Positions 26,106-35,287 of a stretch of 64,000 bases of DNA are shown in pieces. The position numbers and the translations under genes were made by a program. Position 1 is the stretch's first letter. Every line of letters starts with the position of its first letter. The notes beneath the pieces are model-generated. The model did no database searches. It was not told where the DNA came from and worked only from the letters and a program-made list of their open reading frames with translations. The stretch spans positions 2,694,001-2,758,000 of the forward strand of contig NZ_CP133265.1 of NCBI RefSeq assembly GCF_030915505.1. Direction: 5' to 3'. Source of the DNA: Neobacillus sp. OS1-2. Its GTDB lineage: Bacteria > Bacillota > Bacilli > Bacillales > Cytobacillaceae.

Positions 26106-27640
26106 ATGATTAAAAAAATGATTAAAACAATTAATAAGGCATTCAACACAGAACCACAATTAAGCGAACAATCCAATGCGAATGTCATAGAGGTAAAAAA
26201 GCAAGAAATTAGTCGCTATTATGAACAAAATAGGGAGATATTTAAGGCGCTTTTTAGCATTCCAAAAAGTGTTGATGTCAAAATTCGTGAGTTTACCATC
26301 CGTTCTTTAAAAAGGCGTGCCTTTATCATATATATCGATACCATGGTAGACACGGATCAGGTTCAGAGGAGCATTGTAGAACCACTCATTGAAAACGAGC
26401 AGCCCACTGGGAATGTTGAAGATATTGTATCCTTTCCCGTCGCACAGACAATAGCCAATATCGGTGAAATTACAGAAAATATCACCAGAGGTGTTACAGC
26501 ACTTTTTGTGGATGGTGATGAGCAATGCTATGCATTTGAAACGACGAAAATTTCAGGTCGTGCCATTGAAAAGTCGGATAATGAGGTCATTGTCAAAGGG
26601 GCAAAAGAGGCCTTCAACGAAAGGTTAGCCGATAATGTTGGGTTAATCCGCAAAAAAATTAAAAATGAAAATCTGAGGTCCATGTTGTTACAAAACGGTC
26701 CAGGAATGACGTGCTGATTGTTTATGAAAAAGACTTAGTAAAGGATGAACTAATTCAAAAGGTTAAAGATAGGCTGGCTTCGATTAATACCGATAGTATT
26801 CTTGATTTAAGTATATTGGAGCAGTATCTTGAGGAACGGCCAAGATCCATATTTCCAACAATTTTAAACACGGAACGTCCTGACAGGGCTGCCTCTTTTA
26901 TTGAAGAAGGTCATATTGTTTTGTTAATGTCCAATTCACCAAACTGTCTTGTCCTTCCCGCCACTTTTTGGGCATTATTCCATTCACCGGAGGATCATTA
27001 CCTGCGTACACCGTATGGGAATTTTATCAGGCTTTTGCGATACCTTGCTTTTTTTATCTCATTATTTGCTTCCTCCTTTTATATTGCGATTACAAATTAT
27101 CATGTGGGGATGATTCCGCCTGACTTATTAATGGCCATGGCAGGAACAAGGGAACGGGTTCCATTTCCATCTGTCATAGAAATCCTCATGATGGAAACTG
27201 CCTTTGAACTGATTCGTGAAGCCGGACTCCGGGTACCGTCCCCAATTGGGCCGACAATTGGGATTGTGGGTGCTTTAATTCTGGGTCAGGCTGCTGTTCA
27301 AGCCAATATTATTAGCCCAATCGTCATCATTGTCATTGCCTTAAGCGGCTTAAGTTCTTTTATTATCAGTGATACAAGCATGAATTTCGCGATTCGCATA
27401 TCGCGCTTTTTATTTATCTTAACAGCAGGCTTTCTTGGAATTTATGGTGTAGCTGCATTAATCATTGCAGGTCTGTTTTATTTAGTATCGCTAAAGTCGT
27501 TTGGGACATCGTATTTTGCACCGATGACCCCGCATTTTTTCTCTGGGAAGGACTTACTTATCCGTCATGTTCCGATGAAAGCAAGGTTTCGGCCAGGTTA
27601 TTTAAAACCAAAGGATATGGTCAAACAAAGAAAGGGTTAA
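26106..27640 (+). pseudogene. Spore germination receptor A subunit (GerA family), frameshifted
   Basis: Two overlapping frames (26106-26717 and about 26690-27640) together make one GerA protein of about 510 residues. The first half ends with GLIRKKIKNENLR and then reads out of frame to a stop at 26715. In the second frame TKRSRNDVLIVYEKD continues the family pattern, followed by FPTILNTERPDR, the LPATFW motif and five membrane helices. Restoring one G in the AGGTCC at 26676-26681 would give NLRVHVVTKRSRNDV and one continuous frame. It is either a real mutation disabling this receptor or a sequencing error. Confidence 0.85.
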
Positions 27641-27647
27641 TCATCCG

Positions 27648-28757
27648 ATGAATCAGTTGCCTGGAAAACTTGGAATTCGAGAATACGTGTCTATTGCCAT
27701 TTTAATGGTAGGATCAAAAGCAACAGAAGATACCCCTACTGTATTGTTCACTAAGGCTCAAAACGCTGCCTGGATGATTCCAATTCTATCTGCAGGAATT
27801 TTTTTTATTCCTTTCTTTTTATTACTTAAGACTCTGTCGTTATTTCAAGGGAAAAACCTATTTTTTATTATTCAAAAATTACTGGGAAAATATCTTGGTT
27901 TTTTCGTATGTCTTGTTATTTTTATCATTACTTCAGCCGGTATTTCATTTGATTCGAGAACCTATACCAACATTATTAGGGCATTTTATTTCAGAACAAC
28001 ACCCATCCTCATTCTCTATGCTCTTTTAATGGCGGTTTGTGCCTATGGTGCAAAAAAGGGAATTCAGCATATTGGGTCAGTTGCGTACCTGCTTATTCTT
28101 TATGCCATTATCGGCTTGTTTGTTGCGTTAGGATTAAGTACTCAAGATAGTAATGTCCAAGCCATGCTGCCTATTTGGGGCCCAGGAAAAATGGAGATCA
28201 TCAAGCAAAGTTCACAAAGCTTAACCCTTTTTGCTGACTTTTTTCTGCTTACGATGCTTATTCCATATCTTACTTCATATAAAGAGTTTCGAAAGGGCAC
28301 GTGGATAGCCTATGTATATGTCAGTATCCAAATTAGTGTGGCTACGCTCCTTTTCATTTGCATGCTTGACCATATGTTAGGTGGCGTGGGCTATCCGTTT
28401 CATACGGCGATCCGCTATATATCACTTGGAAGCTATATTCCCAATATTGAAATCATTTTTTTCATTATTTGGATTATGTCCGCATTTATTCGTTTCACTG
28501 CCTTTTTGTATATTAGCGTTCAGATGTTCGGACATATATTTAAAATTAAGGATTTTGAATTTCTTATTCCATCGCTCGCTACCCTTTATTTATTGATTGG
28601 CATTATTCCGGAATCACCGATTGAGCTTGGTATAGAGTGGGAAAAAATGGTTCAAACAGTAGCTGGCCCTGCATTCGCAGCAATTTCTCTCATTTTATGG
28701 CTGTCCGCGCTGTTAAAAGGAGAATTTAAACATGCAAAAGACCAAAACAGTAGGTAA
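27648..28757 (+). CDS. Spore germination receptor B subunit (GerAB/ArcD/ProY family)
   Basis: 369 residues with ten membrane segments, related to amino-acid permeases. It opens with LGIREYVSIAILMVGSKATEDTP, typical of GerAB proteins. The B subunit binds the nutrient germinant in the inner spore membrane. It starts 7 bp after the A subunit and overlaps the C subunit by 26 bp, the normal ger operon order. Confidence 0.9.
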   Translation: MNQLPGKLGIREYVSIAILMVGSKATEDTPTVLFTKAQNAAWMIPILSAGIFFIPFFLLLKTLSLFQGKNLFFIIQKLLGKYLGFFVCLVIFIITSAGISFDSRTYTNIIRAFYFRTTPILILYALLMAVCAYGAKKGIQHIGSVAYLLILYAIIGLFVALGLSTQDSNVQAMLPIWGPGKMEIIKQSSQSLTLFADFFLLTMLIPYLTSYKEFRKGTWIAYVYVSIQISVATLLFICMLDHMLGGVGYPFHTAIRYISLGSYIPNIEIIFFIIWIMSAFIRFTAFLYISVQMFGHIFKIKDFEFLIPSLATLYLLIGIIPESPIELGIEWEKMVQTVAGPAFAAISLILWLSALLKGEFKHAKDQNSR

Positions 28758-29970
28758 AGTTTTGTTGCTAGTAGTGATTGTTTTTTCTTTAACAGGCTGC
28801 TGGGATCGGGAAGAACTCGAGGATAGAGCCTATGTAATTGGACTCGGACTGGACCGCTCCCAACATAAGGGGAAGCTCAAAGTTACGATGTTACTTGCCA
28901 ATGCCGAAGTTGGGAGTATGCAGGGCGGGGGCGGTTCGACGGAAAAGCCAAGGGAAATTATCTCATTCGATGCTAATGATTTCACCGTGGCGAAAGTGAC
29001 AGCTAATGCCATTATCTCCCGAATCATTAGTTATGATTTATTAAAAATTATTGTTGTTTCAGAGGAACTTGCTAAGGATCCAAATTTTTTTCGGATTATT
29101 AGCAGTGCTTCCTATGATAAACAAATTCGGTTGAATACGTATATAGCGGTATCGAAAGAAAAGGCCAGTGAGTATTTCTTGAAAAACCGTCCAAAAATGG
29201 AAACGAGGCCGCATAAGTATTTTCAATATATGGTGGAACATGGGATTAAAAATGGGCTCATTCCCGATTCTACCCTTTTTCGCTTTTTTAAAACAAAGGA
29301 AAGTGGAACAGATCTCTTCCTGGCGATGAACACAACTGCAGTAAGGGAGAAAAAACCTAAATATAAAGGGGAAGATGAGTACATGGCCGGTCAGGTGAAT
29401 GCTTCAGGGGAACTTGATGATACCCAATTTATCGGGTCAGCAGTGTTTAAGAATGGTGTGATGATTGGAAAACTGACCGGACAGGAAACAAGTATCGTCA
29501 ATACTCTTGATGATACAACAAACATTAACAACTTTTTGCTGAATATGCCGAATCCATTTCCAGGTAAACTGAAATCATTCGCAGCTAGAGTCATGAAAAT
29601 TGAAAACAATAAAATTAAAATGGACTTAAAGGGACCGAGGCCAAAGATTTTTATCACCCTCCCATTAAAGTTTGAAATTATGTCAAATCCGTCAATGGTT
29701 GATTTCTCTAAGAAGAAAAACCAAGAAATCATTAAAAAGGAAATAACCCGCCATTTCGAAATAGAGAATGAGCAGGTGTTAAAAAAAACTCAAAGAAACT
29801 ATAAAGGGGCACCATTTCCGTTGTCCTATAATGCCCGAAAGTATTTTGGAACGATTCAGGAATATAAAAGATTCAATTGGAACAAATCGTATCTAAAAGC
29901 AGACATTTACGTAAAGGCAAACGTTGAAATTGTTGATTATGGAAGGATAGTAAAGGAGGAGGGGAAGTAG
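28732..29970 (+). CDS. Spore germination receptor C subunit, lipoprotein (Ger(x)C family)
   Basis: 412 residues. A lipoprotein signal ends in SLTGCWDREELEDRAYVIGL, where the lipobox Cys is followed by the family-typical WDR(E) sequence. The rest is the three-domain Ger(x)C fold, with GSAVFKNGVMIGKLTGQET in the middle and a C-terminal region (YVKANVEIVDYGRI). AAAAGGAG precedes the ATG inside the end of the B-subunit gene. It is anchored on the outer face of the inner spore membrane. Confidence 0.9.
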   Translation: MQKTKTVGKVLLLVVIVFSLTGCWDREELEDRAYVIGLGLDRSQHKGKLKVTMLLANAEVGSMQGGGGSTEKPREIISFDANDFTVAKVTANAIISRIISYDLLKIIVVSEELAKDPNFFRIISSASYDKQIRLNTYIAVSKEKASEYFLKNRPKMETRPHKYFQYMVEHGIKNGLIPDSTLFRFFKTKESGTDLFLAMNTTAVREKKPKYKGEDEYMAGQVNASGELDDTQFIGSAVFKNGVMIGKLTGQETSIVNTLDDTTNINNFLLNMPNPFPGKLKSFAARVMKIENNKIKMDLKGPRPKIFITLPLKFEIMSNPSMVDFSKKKNQEIIKKEITRHFEIENEQVLKKTQRNYKGAPFPLSYNARKYFGTIQEYKRFNWNKSYLKADIYVKANVEIVDYGRIVKEEGK

Positions 29971-29971
29971 G

Positions 29972-30130
29972 TTGAAGATAATCACTGTCATTGTGCTGAT
30001 TATCATTGCTATTTATACCGCAGGTTTTGCCGTTACTTTGTGGAAGGAGAAACAAAAATTTGGAGCGGCAGCCGTTTTTATTCTTACCCTTGCTATTCTT
30101 ATTCTTCCATTTTTTTCGATTTTAAAATAA
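29972..30130 (+). CDS. Small membrane protein, fourth gene of the ger operon
   Basis: 52 residues from TTG 29972, one base after the C-subunit stop, with AGGAGGGG eleven bases upstream. It has two predicted helices: IITVIVLIIIAIYTAGFAV and AAAVFILTLAILILPFF. Small D-type proteins with two membrane spans are known in several Bacillus ger operons and modulate receptor activity. The similarity is of layout, not of sequence. Confidence 0.65.
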   Translation: MKIITVIVLIIIAIYTAGFAVTLWKEKQKFGAAAVFILTLAILILPFFSILK

Positions 30131-30153
30131 GAACAACAGGACTTCTAGCTGGC

Positions 30154-30183
30154 AAAAGGCGTACAGGATTTGTGCGCCTTTTC
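30154..30183. terminator. Terminator between ger operon and yuiD
   Basis: AAGGCGTACA and TGTGCGCCTT pair with one G-T wobble and are flanked by A and T runs on both sides. It serves the converging ger operon and yuiD. Confidence 0.8.
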
Positions 30184-30186
30184 ATA

Positions 30187-30657
30187 TTAAAATGGATACG
30201 CTAGGTAGGTGAGAACACCAACAATAATTCCTGTAATCACTCCGAAGAAAACCTCTGCAGGTTGATGTCCCAATAGTTCTTTCAGCTTTTCTCTTGATTC
30301 AGTCTTCTTTAAATTCGGATTTTTTAATGTTTCAATCAGACGATTCCAATCAGCTAACAAAGTATTTAACACCTCAGCATGGTATCCGGCATGCCTTCGG
30401 ACACCTGTGGCATCATGCATAACAATCATCGACACGACCACGCAAATGGCAAACTCGTTTGATTTAAATCCTGATGTTAACCCTATAGCTGTAGTCAAAG
30501 AAATAATGGTTGCTGTATGTGAACTAGGCATTCCGCCCGTACTAAACATCAGATTCCATTTTAGTTCTCTTGACGTGATATAGTGGATGGGGATTTTTAC
30601 AAATTGAGCGAACAGCATCCCCAAAAGTGCCGCTAAAATAGGATAGGATAAAAACAT
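30187..30657 (-). CDS. yuiD: Divergent PAP2-family membrane protein (YuiD)
   Basis: 156 residues, four to five membrane segments. The acid-phosphatase/vanadium-haloperoxidase-like motifs FSTGGMPSSHTATI and MHDATGVRRHAGYHAEVLN identify the divergent PAP2 group (DUF212). B. subtilis YuiD is the nearest named relative. It is thought to be a membrane lipid phosphatase, but the substrate is not established. AGGAGGATCACC precedes the ATG. Confidence 0.88.
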   Translation of the reverse strand: MFLSYPILAALLGMLFAQFVKIPIHYITSRELKWNLMFSTGGMPSSHTATIISLTTAIGLTSGFKSNEFAICVVVSMIVMHDATGVRRHAGYHAEVLNTLLADWNRLIETLKNPNLKKTESREKLKELLGHQPAEVFFGVITGIIVGVLTYLAYPF

Positions 30658-30725
30658 GGTGATCCTCCTAATGATTGTCTGTCCTTAGAATATGTCAAAA
30701 AAACCAAAATGATGAAAAATTGTCA

Positions 30726-31742
30726 TTATGGGCGAAAGTATTGTACAACGGTTCCTTTTCCATCTGCGACCTCAACTTCTGCATGAGCCCCATTGATAAA
30801 TGTAATCTGCGGTGGAACATGGCCGCAATCAATATCATAAATAATCGGGATATCGAGTTCAGCAGCAAGGTCTTGATAAACATCTACAGCCGTATAGTTT
30901 TCGACGGGCGTATTCGCGGGGCTTCGGCCAAACATTAGACCGGAGCAATGATCAAACCAGCCAGCTAATTTCATTTGCACCAATGATCTTCGAAGGTCAG
31001 TGGTATTTAATTCACAGTTCTCTAAATACCAAATAACTGGATCCCCATTTATATATTTTCCTCTAAAGCTTTGAACATCACCGAATGGTGTACCGATCAA
31101 ATGTCTAATCATATCAATACACCCGCCAAGTAAGCGGCCTTGAATTTTGACATTGTGATTCGAGACAGTTTTCCAACTGGTTTTTTCAGTTAAGTGAAAA
31201 ACGCAGGGAGAGGGATGATCATGCTGCCATTCTTTCTGAAACTGTTCAGAGGACCGCTGTAGGACTGATTCGCCCGTTTTTGTCGATAAGACTGTCTGCC
31301 ACATGGCGGTGGTTTCATCGGAAAATTCTCCTCGTAAATCGATTAAATTCGTTCCATGAGCAGTTGCGATTCCTGTCTTCAATGTGATCGATAAGAGCAA
31401 GCCGCTAATGTCGGAGTACCCTAATATCCACTTGTTTTTAATATTTTCATAGTCGATATATTCGAGGATTTCGATTAACAATTCGCCTCCCCATGGGGGA
31501 ATAAGGATGTCGATTTCGCTGTCAGCCATAAACGTATTAAATTCGGTTGCCCGTTTTATAGCAGATGCCGATTTTGCCTTGTTTTGCGTCCAAACAGTCT
31601 CACCACAGGTCATTCGAAAACCACTTCGTTCCAGCCGGGTGCATGAATTTGTAACCAGTTGATGTAATTCAGCAGGTATACCAGATGAAGGTGCTGTTAC
31701 CCCTATTGAGGCGCCTTCTTTTAAATGTGGATACGTAATCAT
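30726..31742 (-). CDS. S66-family peptidase (LD-carboxypeptidase/MccF-like)
   Basis: 338 residues. The nucleophile elbow is in ILGYSDISGLLLSI near residue 108, in place of the common GYSD-x-T. The Glu and His of the triad fit YLENCELNTTDLRRSL near 235 and DIDCGHVPPQITF near 310. Family members cleave L,D-peptide bonds of recycled muropeptides or, as MccF, hydrolyse microcin C. A cytosolic recycling role is the simplest guess. GAGGAGGAT precedes the ATG. Confidence 0.85.
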   Translation of the reverse strand: MITYPHLKEGASIGVTAPSSGIPAELHQLVTNSCTRLERSGFRMTCGETVWTQNKAKSASAIKRATEFNTFMADSEIDILIPPWGGELLIEILEYIDYENIKNKWILGYSDISGLLLSITLKTGIATAHGTNLIDLRGEFSDETTAMWQTVLSTKTGESVLQRSSEQFQKEWQHDHPSPCVFHLTEKTSWKTVSNHNVKIQGRLLGGCIDMIRHLIGTPFGDVQSFRGKYINGDPVIWYLENCELNTTDLRRSLVQMKLAGWFDHCSGLMFGRSPANTPVENYTAVDVYQDLAAELDIPIIYDIDCGHVPPQITFINGAHAEVEVADGKGTVVQYFRP

Positions 31743-32036
31743 GGAAAATCCTCCTCACTTTTAGATGATTTTACCAGATGATTTGCTTGAAGTTAAACAA
31801 TATTTCTAAAAAGATAATTTATTTCCAAATCCAATGTAAATTAACTAGTACTGGCTCCGCCTTCGCCAAATACCATGATAGCCACGCATGCTATCCCCAC
31901 TACAATTTACTATAGCTCTTAATTATTAATAAAATATGAATTAGATGTTACTCATCGGTTAATATTTAAAAACCAACTCGGAAATAGTAGGAATAATTGT
32001 GTCCCATTTTTTAGATTGTGTATACTTCAAACAATC

Positions 32037-32200
32037 GAAGCACTCTAAAGGACAAAATTCCAGAAATTCAGATGGAATTGTCCAATAGAAGTACTCTAAA
32101 GGACAAAACTCCAGGAATCCAGATGTAAATGTCCAATAGAAGCACTCTAAAGGACAAAATTCCAAGAATCCAGATGGAAATGTCCAATAGAAGCACTCTA
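32037..32200. repeat. 51-bp tandem repeat array with internal hairpins
   Basis: Three full units start at 32037, 32088 and 32139, and a fourth begins at 32190. Each reads GAAG(C/T)ACTCTAAAGGACA, an A/C-rich middle, then TGTCCAATA. GGACAA..TTCCA near the start pairs with TGGAA..TGTCC near the end of each unit. The array lies in the 870-bp gene-poor gap 31743-32616. A terminator-like hairpin follows at 32203-32235 (AGGTTAGCCAG/CTGGTTGACCT, then TTTTT), which hints at transcription on the plus strand. Confidence 0.8.
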
Positions 32201-32202
32201 AT

Positions 32203-32235
32203 GAGGTTAGCCAGATAGCTGGTTGACCTTTTTCA
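32203..32235 (+). terminator. Terminator-like hairpin after the 51-bp array
   Basis: AGGTTAGCCAG and CTGGTTGACCT pair with two wobbles around ATAG and are followed by TTTTTC. No plus-strand protein gene precedes it. If functional it would end a non-coding transcript across the array. Confidence 0.5.
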
Positions 32236-32359
32236 ATGTGGTCCTTTTATTACAGTTGCCGAGGGAGAAAGATGCATGCCTGCAGTCCCTCAAATAATCG
32301 GATAATCAATTAATCTCTTTCTCTTGCCCTCGGGGTATCTCGTATATTCTTTTGAACGG

Positions 32360-32419
32360 TTATGGCTGCGGATACTTGTGTTTACCATTCTCTACTTTAA
32401 CTTCATTCTCATTAGACAT
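32360..32419 (-). CDS. Possible 19-residue peptide gene
   Basis: The minus strand has GGAGGGG eight bases before an ATG, then MSNENEVKVENGKHKYPQP and a stop. A 12-bp palindrome (GCACTATAGTGC, 32458-32469) and a TATAAT at about 32485 lie upstream in the leader. The strong site and hydrophilic peptide are suggestive, but length and lack of known relatives make this tentative. The rest of the 32236-32591 gap shows nothing else. Confidence 0.3.
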   Translation of the reverse strand: MSNENEVKVENGKHKYPQP

Positions 32420-32591
32420 GGAATGTTCCCCTCCATCTTTTTAAAAATAAAAATGGAGCACTATAGTGCCCCTACCTTAATCTTATTATATGGATTTTTT
32501 TACAAATAATAGTTAATTTATTTGAAATTTCCAATTAGAATTTCTGTAGTGGCGTCTTGTTAAATTGTAGTTGTTTCAGAGTTTTTTAAAA

Positions 32592-32628
32592 CAAAAAGAG
32601 CGAACAGTCCCAACCGCTATTCGCTCTT
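32592..32628 (-). terminator. Terminator of the CuA oxidase-like operon
   Basis: On the minus strand AAGAGCGAA and TTCGCTCTT pair around a loop of about 15 bases, with inner pairing TAG/CTG partly extending it, followed by TTTTGT. It overlaps the 3' end of the 32617 gene. Confidence 0.75.
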
Positions 32629-33165
32629 GATTCCAATGAAAAATACTTTGCAAAAAAACGCCAATAGACATAACAGGGACAACACCATAAGGGTCGTTCC
32701 TAGTTGGTTTTGCTGCCCAATTAAATAATTATTACAAAGGCGAATGGGGGCGTTGGCGTAAAGCCAGCCCATGACAAAGAGCATGGAAATAACGTTTGCC
32801 CAGACAACCCCTTTGACTGTTCCAGGCAATTTCCCCCAGCTCCATGCAAGGGGGAGGCCGATTAATAAAGGAACCGTCACATATTTTAGTATTTCAAACA
32901 CGCTGCTATTTAAGGCAGCATCAAGGGAACGCGGTAAAAGCCAATAGATGCTTGCGAATAGTACTATTAGGAGACCAGGTATACCCAGGCTGTTATATTC
33001 GGAATCGTCCTTTCTAAATCCGCTCCCAAGAAAATAACCGGCTAATGCTAACAAAGGAATTTGAATGATCATCTGCCCAATCATGGTATCCACAAGACTT
33101 GTTCTAACCTGCGGGATGCTTAGGATTGCCACTAAACCAAGGCCAATGAGGATGTTCCGTTTCAT
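32617..33165 (-). CDS. Polytopic membrane protein of the CuA oxidase-like operon
   Basis: 182 residues with five or six membrane segments and no recognised domain. APIRLCNNYLIGQQNQLG near residue 140 looks like a conserved loop. It follows the SCO gene by 13 bp and precedes the operon terminator. It may be a small subunit or an assembly factor for the heme-copper enzyme. It has the size of DUF1404-type proteins found beside some B-family oxidases, but homology is not clear. A GAGGGGGGCAGA site precedes the ATG. Confidence 0.7.
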   Translation of the reverse strand: MKRNILIGLGLVAILSIPQVRTSLVDTMIGQMIIQIPLLALAGYFLGSGFRKDDSEYNSLGIPGLLIVLFASIYWLLPRSLDAALNSSVFEILKYVTVPLLIGLPLAWSWGKLPGTVKGVVWANVISMLFVMGWLYANAPIRLCNNYLIGQQNQLGTTLMVLSLLCLLAFFCKVFFIGIKSE

Positions 33166-33178
33166 TCTGCCCCCCTCC

Positions 33179-33790
33179 TCAAAAAGAGATAATCTCCCTC
33201 AATACTTTGACCACTTCATTGGGAGAGTCAAAGTTGAATATCCGTATTAATTGACCTTCAGGATTGATTAAATAAAATGCGGCATTATGCTCAAAACCGT
33301 TCTCAATGGGAAGGACAATTACTCCTGACTGTTCTAATAATAAATCCAGCTCTTTTTGGTTAGGAACGCGCGCGATTTTCCAATAGACACCGTCTGCTTC
33401 ATACATTTCTCGATGATGTTCAAGCATCTCAGGTGTATCTTGTGCAGGATCAAAGCTGATGCTTAGTAACTGTATTTTTTTTTCTAAAATTTTTGGGGGC
33501 AGCTGTGTGTATATTTTATTAAAATTCATTTCTACTAATGGACAGACGTCACCGCAAGTTGCATAAATGTAAGTAACTAAAATATATTGACCACGGTAGT
33601 CAGAAAAGGTGAATTTTTCACCCTTACTATCTTCGAGTATCACATCCGGAACTTCTGGGCTATTTTGTAAGACATTGATCCTACGCGCTTGTTCAGCCGT
33701 CAAAGCCTGGAAATGATTCGTAGAAAAGAATAAGAGCATGATCCCAAACACCGGTATTGCCATTAGAAAAAAAATACTTTTCTTAGCCAT
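33179..33790 (-). CDS. SCO1/SenC-family copper chaperone for CuA
   Basis: 203 residues from ATG 33790, whose first bases overlap the TAA stop of the upstream subunit I gene. An N-terminal membrane anchor (SIFFLMAIPVFGIMLLFF) precedes a thioredoxin-like domain. The copper ligands are YATCGDVCPLVE (CxxxC) and a later His in GFEHNAAFYLINPEG. SCO proteins load copper into the CuA site of subunit II, which is encoded in the same operon. Confidence 0.92.
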   Translation of the reverse strand: MAKKSIFFLMAIPVFGIMLLFFSTNHFQALTAEQARRINVLQNSPEVPDVILEDSKGEKFTFSDYRGQYILVTYIYATCGDVCPLVEMNFNKIYTQLPPKILEKKIQLLSISFDPAQDTPEMLEHHREMYEADGVYWKIARVPNQKELDLLLEQSGVIVLPIENGFEHNAAFYLINPEGQLIRIFNFDSPNEVVKVLREIISF

Positions 33791-35267
33791 GTGTTGGGGT
33801 TCCCATATTATCTGTGTGGTCCTTATTCGTGCCAATTTTGCTGGAATAGTTAATGAAACGGACGATAAATAGCAGGAAGATAAGGGTTACGGCCATCCCA
33901 GAGAATGCGGCCATAACATCGGCCGGGATCCATTCCGGAAGATGTTCAGCCCAGCGCCTTGGGGTACTATCCGCTCCCGAAAATAAAAAGGAGCCTGTCA
34001 ACCCAAGGAACGTTAGGACAAACAACCATAAGGTGAGAAAGTCCATTTTACTATCGCTCCGTCCGCCCTCCACTTTGGTCAGGTAATACATGAACCCAAT
34101 AAGCATGGAACATACTCCAATCCCCATGTACATATGGAAATGTCCTGGAACCCATTTGGTGTTGTGCATCACATGATTAATGACAATGGTGGCATCGACA
34201 ATCGCTGGAATAACCCCAATGACCCAGCCAAACATTGATAGGTATAGGAAGCCCGAGGCCACATCCCATTTAATGCCGGAACGATAGACGATCATCAATG
34301 CCCCATAAGCAGTGATAACTAGAACCGGTATTCCATTTAAATAGGAAAGAACCTGCCCCATAATTAGCATCCATTTTGGCATGACAAAGTCCATCAACAA
34401 GTGATGAGGATAGATAATCAGGGTGAAAATGGTTGATATATTCCAAGCGATTAGAAAAATCTTATTGGATTTCCACGGTCTTCCGGTATATCTAGGGAGC
34501 AATTCATAGACAACGATCACGGCCATATATATGGTGGAGTTTGCAAGGACATGGCCAAATCCGTAGGTCAAGTTTTTGGCTAAGAGGGGATCAATTGTAA
34601 AGCCTGGTGCATAGAGGTTGATAAGGCTTATTAACAGGATGGCCGCCCCTGCGATAATCGCTGTAATGTCAACAATACAAACCATGGTGCTGGCAACGAC
34701 AGTCGGTGGCGGACCAAAGCCCTTTTTTTGACCTAAAATTTGTGGCCAGCCAAGTGTTGCCGCAAAACTGCCATATTGTTTAATCATGGCACGTGCAGCT
34801 TCTAAAAATAAAATTAAAAATCCGCTGCCAATCACCAGCATTCCCCCTAAATAGAGGGCAGCAGCCGTTTTTCCCCACATTCCCCCTGAAATGCTCGGTA
34901 GGGGATAAAGAAATGTCCAGCCTCCGGCGAAATCATAGGCAAATATTGCTACTAATACCATCGCCACACCCACAATGAAAAAGATGAGATTTACATAAAA
35001 TACCGATCTTTTAAGTGAAACATATTGACTAAGGAAATACCACATAATGCAGGATACGGCCAGGGCTGCAGTTCCAATCATCCCTGTTCCGTGCAACGTC
35101 ATAATTTTATAGAACATCCTTGGATCTAACGCAATCAACTTTCCTTGAGCCAGGAGCATGAGTACCCCCACGATCATCATTAGTAATAACAATGCCCCAC
35201 TTAAGACTAGTGGAAAAACCACGCTTTTCTTTGTTTTCAAATCTATTGAAACTCGTAAAGTGTGCAT
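33783..35267 (-). CDS. Heme-copper oxidase superfamily subunit I, possible CuA-type NO reductase
   Basis: 494 residues, 12 or more membrane segments. Heme and FeB/CuB ligands are seen: His59 (MTLHGTGMIG), His239 (FGHVLANSTIY), His288-His289 (YPHHLLMDF), His376 and His378 (WVPGHFHMYMG). In oxygen reductases of the B family the first metal His is followed four residues on by the cross-linked Tyr (GHPLVYFW). Here that position is Asn243. NO reductases lack this Tyr, so I favour a CuA-type NO reductase over a ba3 oxygen reductase. Common annotation would be cytochrome c oxidase subunit I. Genes order: subunit II, subunit I, SCO, membrane protein. Confidence 0.85.
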   Translation of the reverse strand: MHTLRVSIDLKTKKSVVFPLVLSGALLLLMMIVGVLMLLAQGKLIALDPRMFYKIMTLHGTGMIGTAALAVSCIMWYFLSQYVSLKRSVFYVNLIFFIVGVAMVLVAIFAYDFAGGWTFLYPLPSISGGMWGKTAAALYLGGMLVIGSGFLILFLEAARAMIKQYGSFAATLGWPQILGQKKGFGPPPTVVASTMVCIVDITAIIAGAAILLISLINLYAPGFTIDPLLAKNLTYGFGHVLANSTIYMAVIVVYELLPRYTGRPWKSNKIFLIAWNISTIFTLIIYPHHLLMDFVMPKWMLIMGQVLSYLNGIPVLVITAYGALMIVYRSGIKWDVASGFLYLSMFGWVIGVIPAIVDATIVINHVMHNTKWVPGHFHMYMGIGVCSMLIGFMYYLTKVEGGRSDSKMDFLTLWLFVLTFLGLTGSFLFSGADSTPRRWAEHLPEWIPADVMAAFSGMAVTLIFLLFIVRFINYSSKIGTNKDHTDNMGTPTHG

Positions 35268-35287
35268 CCTTTATTCACTCCCTCCGA

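Noticed and set aside
31959..32165. Minus-strand frame with repeated LEFCPLE
   Set aside because: A product of the 51-bp repeat, whose length is a multiple of three. No ribosome binding site.
32324..32509. Plus-strand frame of 61 codons
   Set aside because: No ribosome binding site and no recognisable content. The opposite strand has a short frame with a good site instead.
33783..35267. Call as a cytochrome ba3 oxygen reductase
   Set aside because: Not fully excluded, but the residue expected to be the cross-linked Tyr is Asn243, so the oxygen-reductase label was not adopted as the main call.
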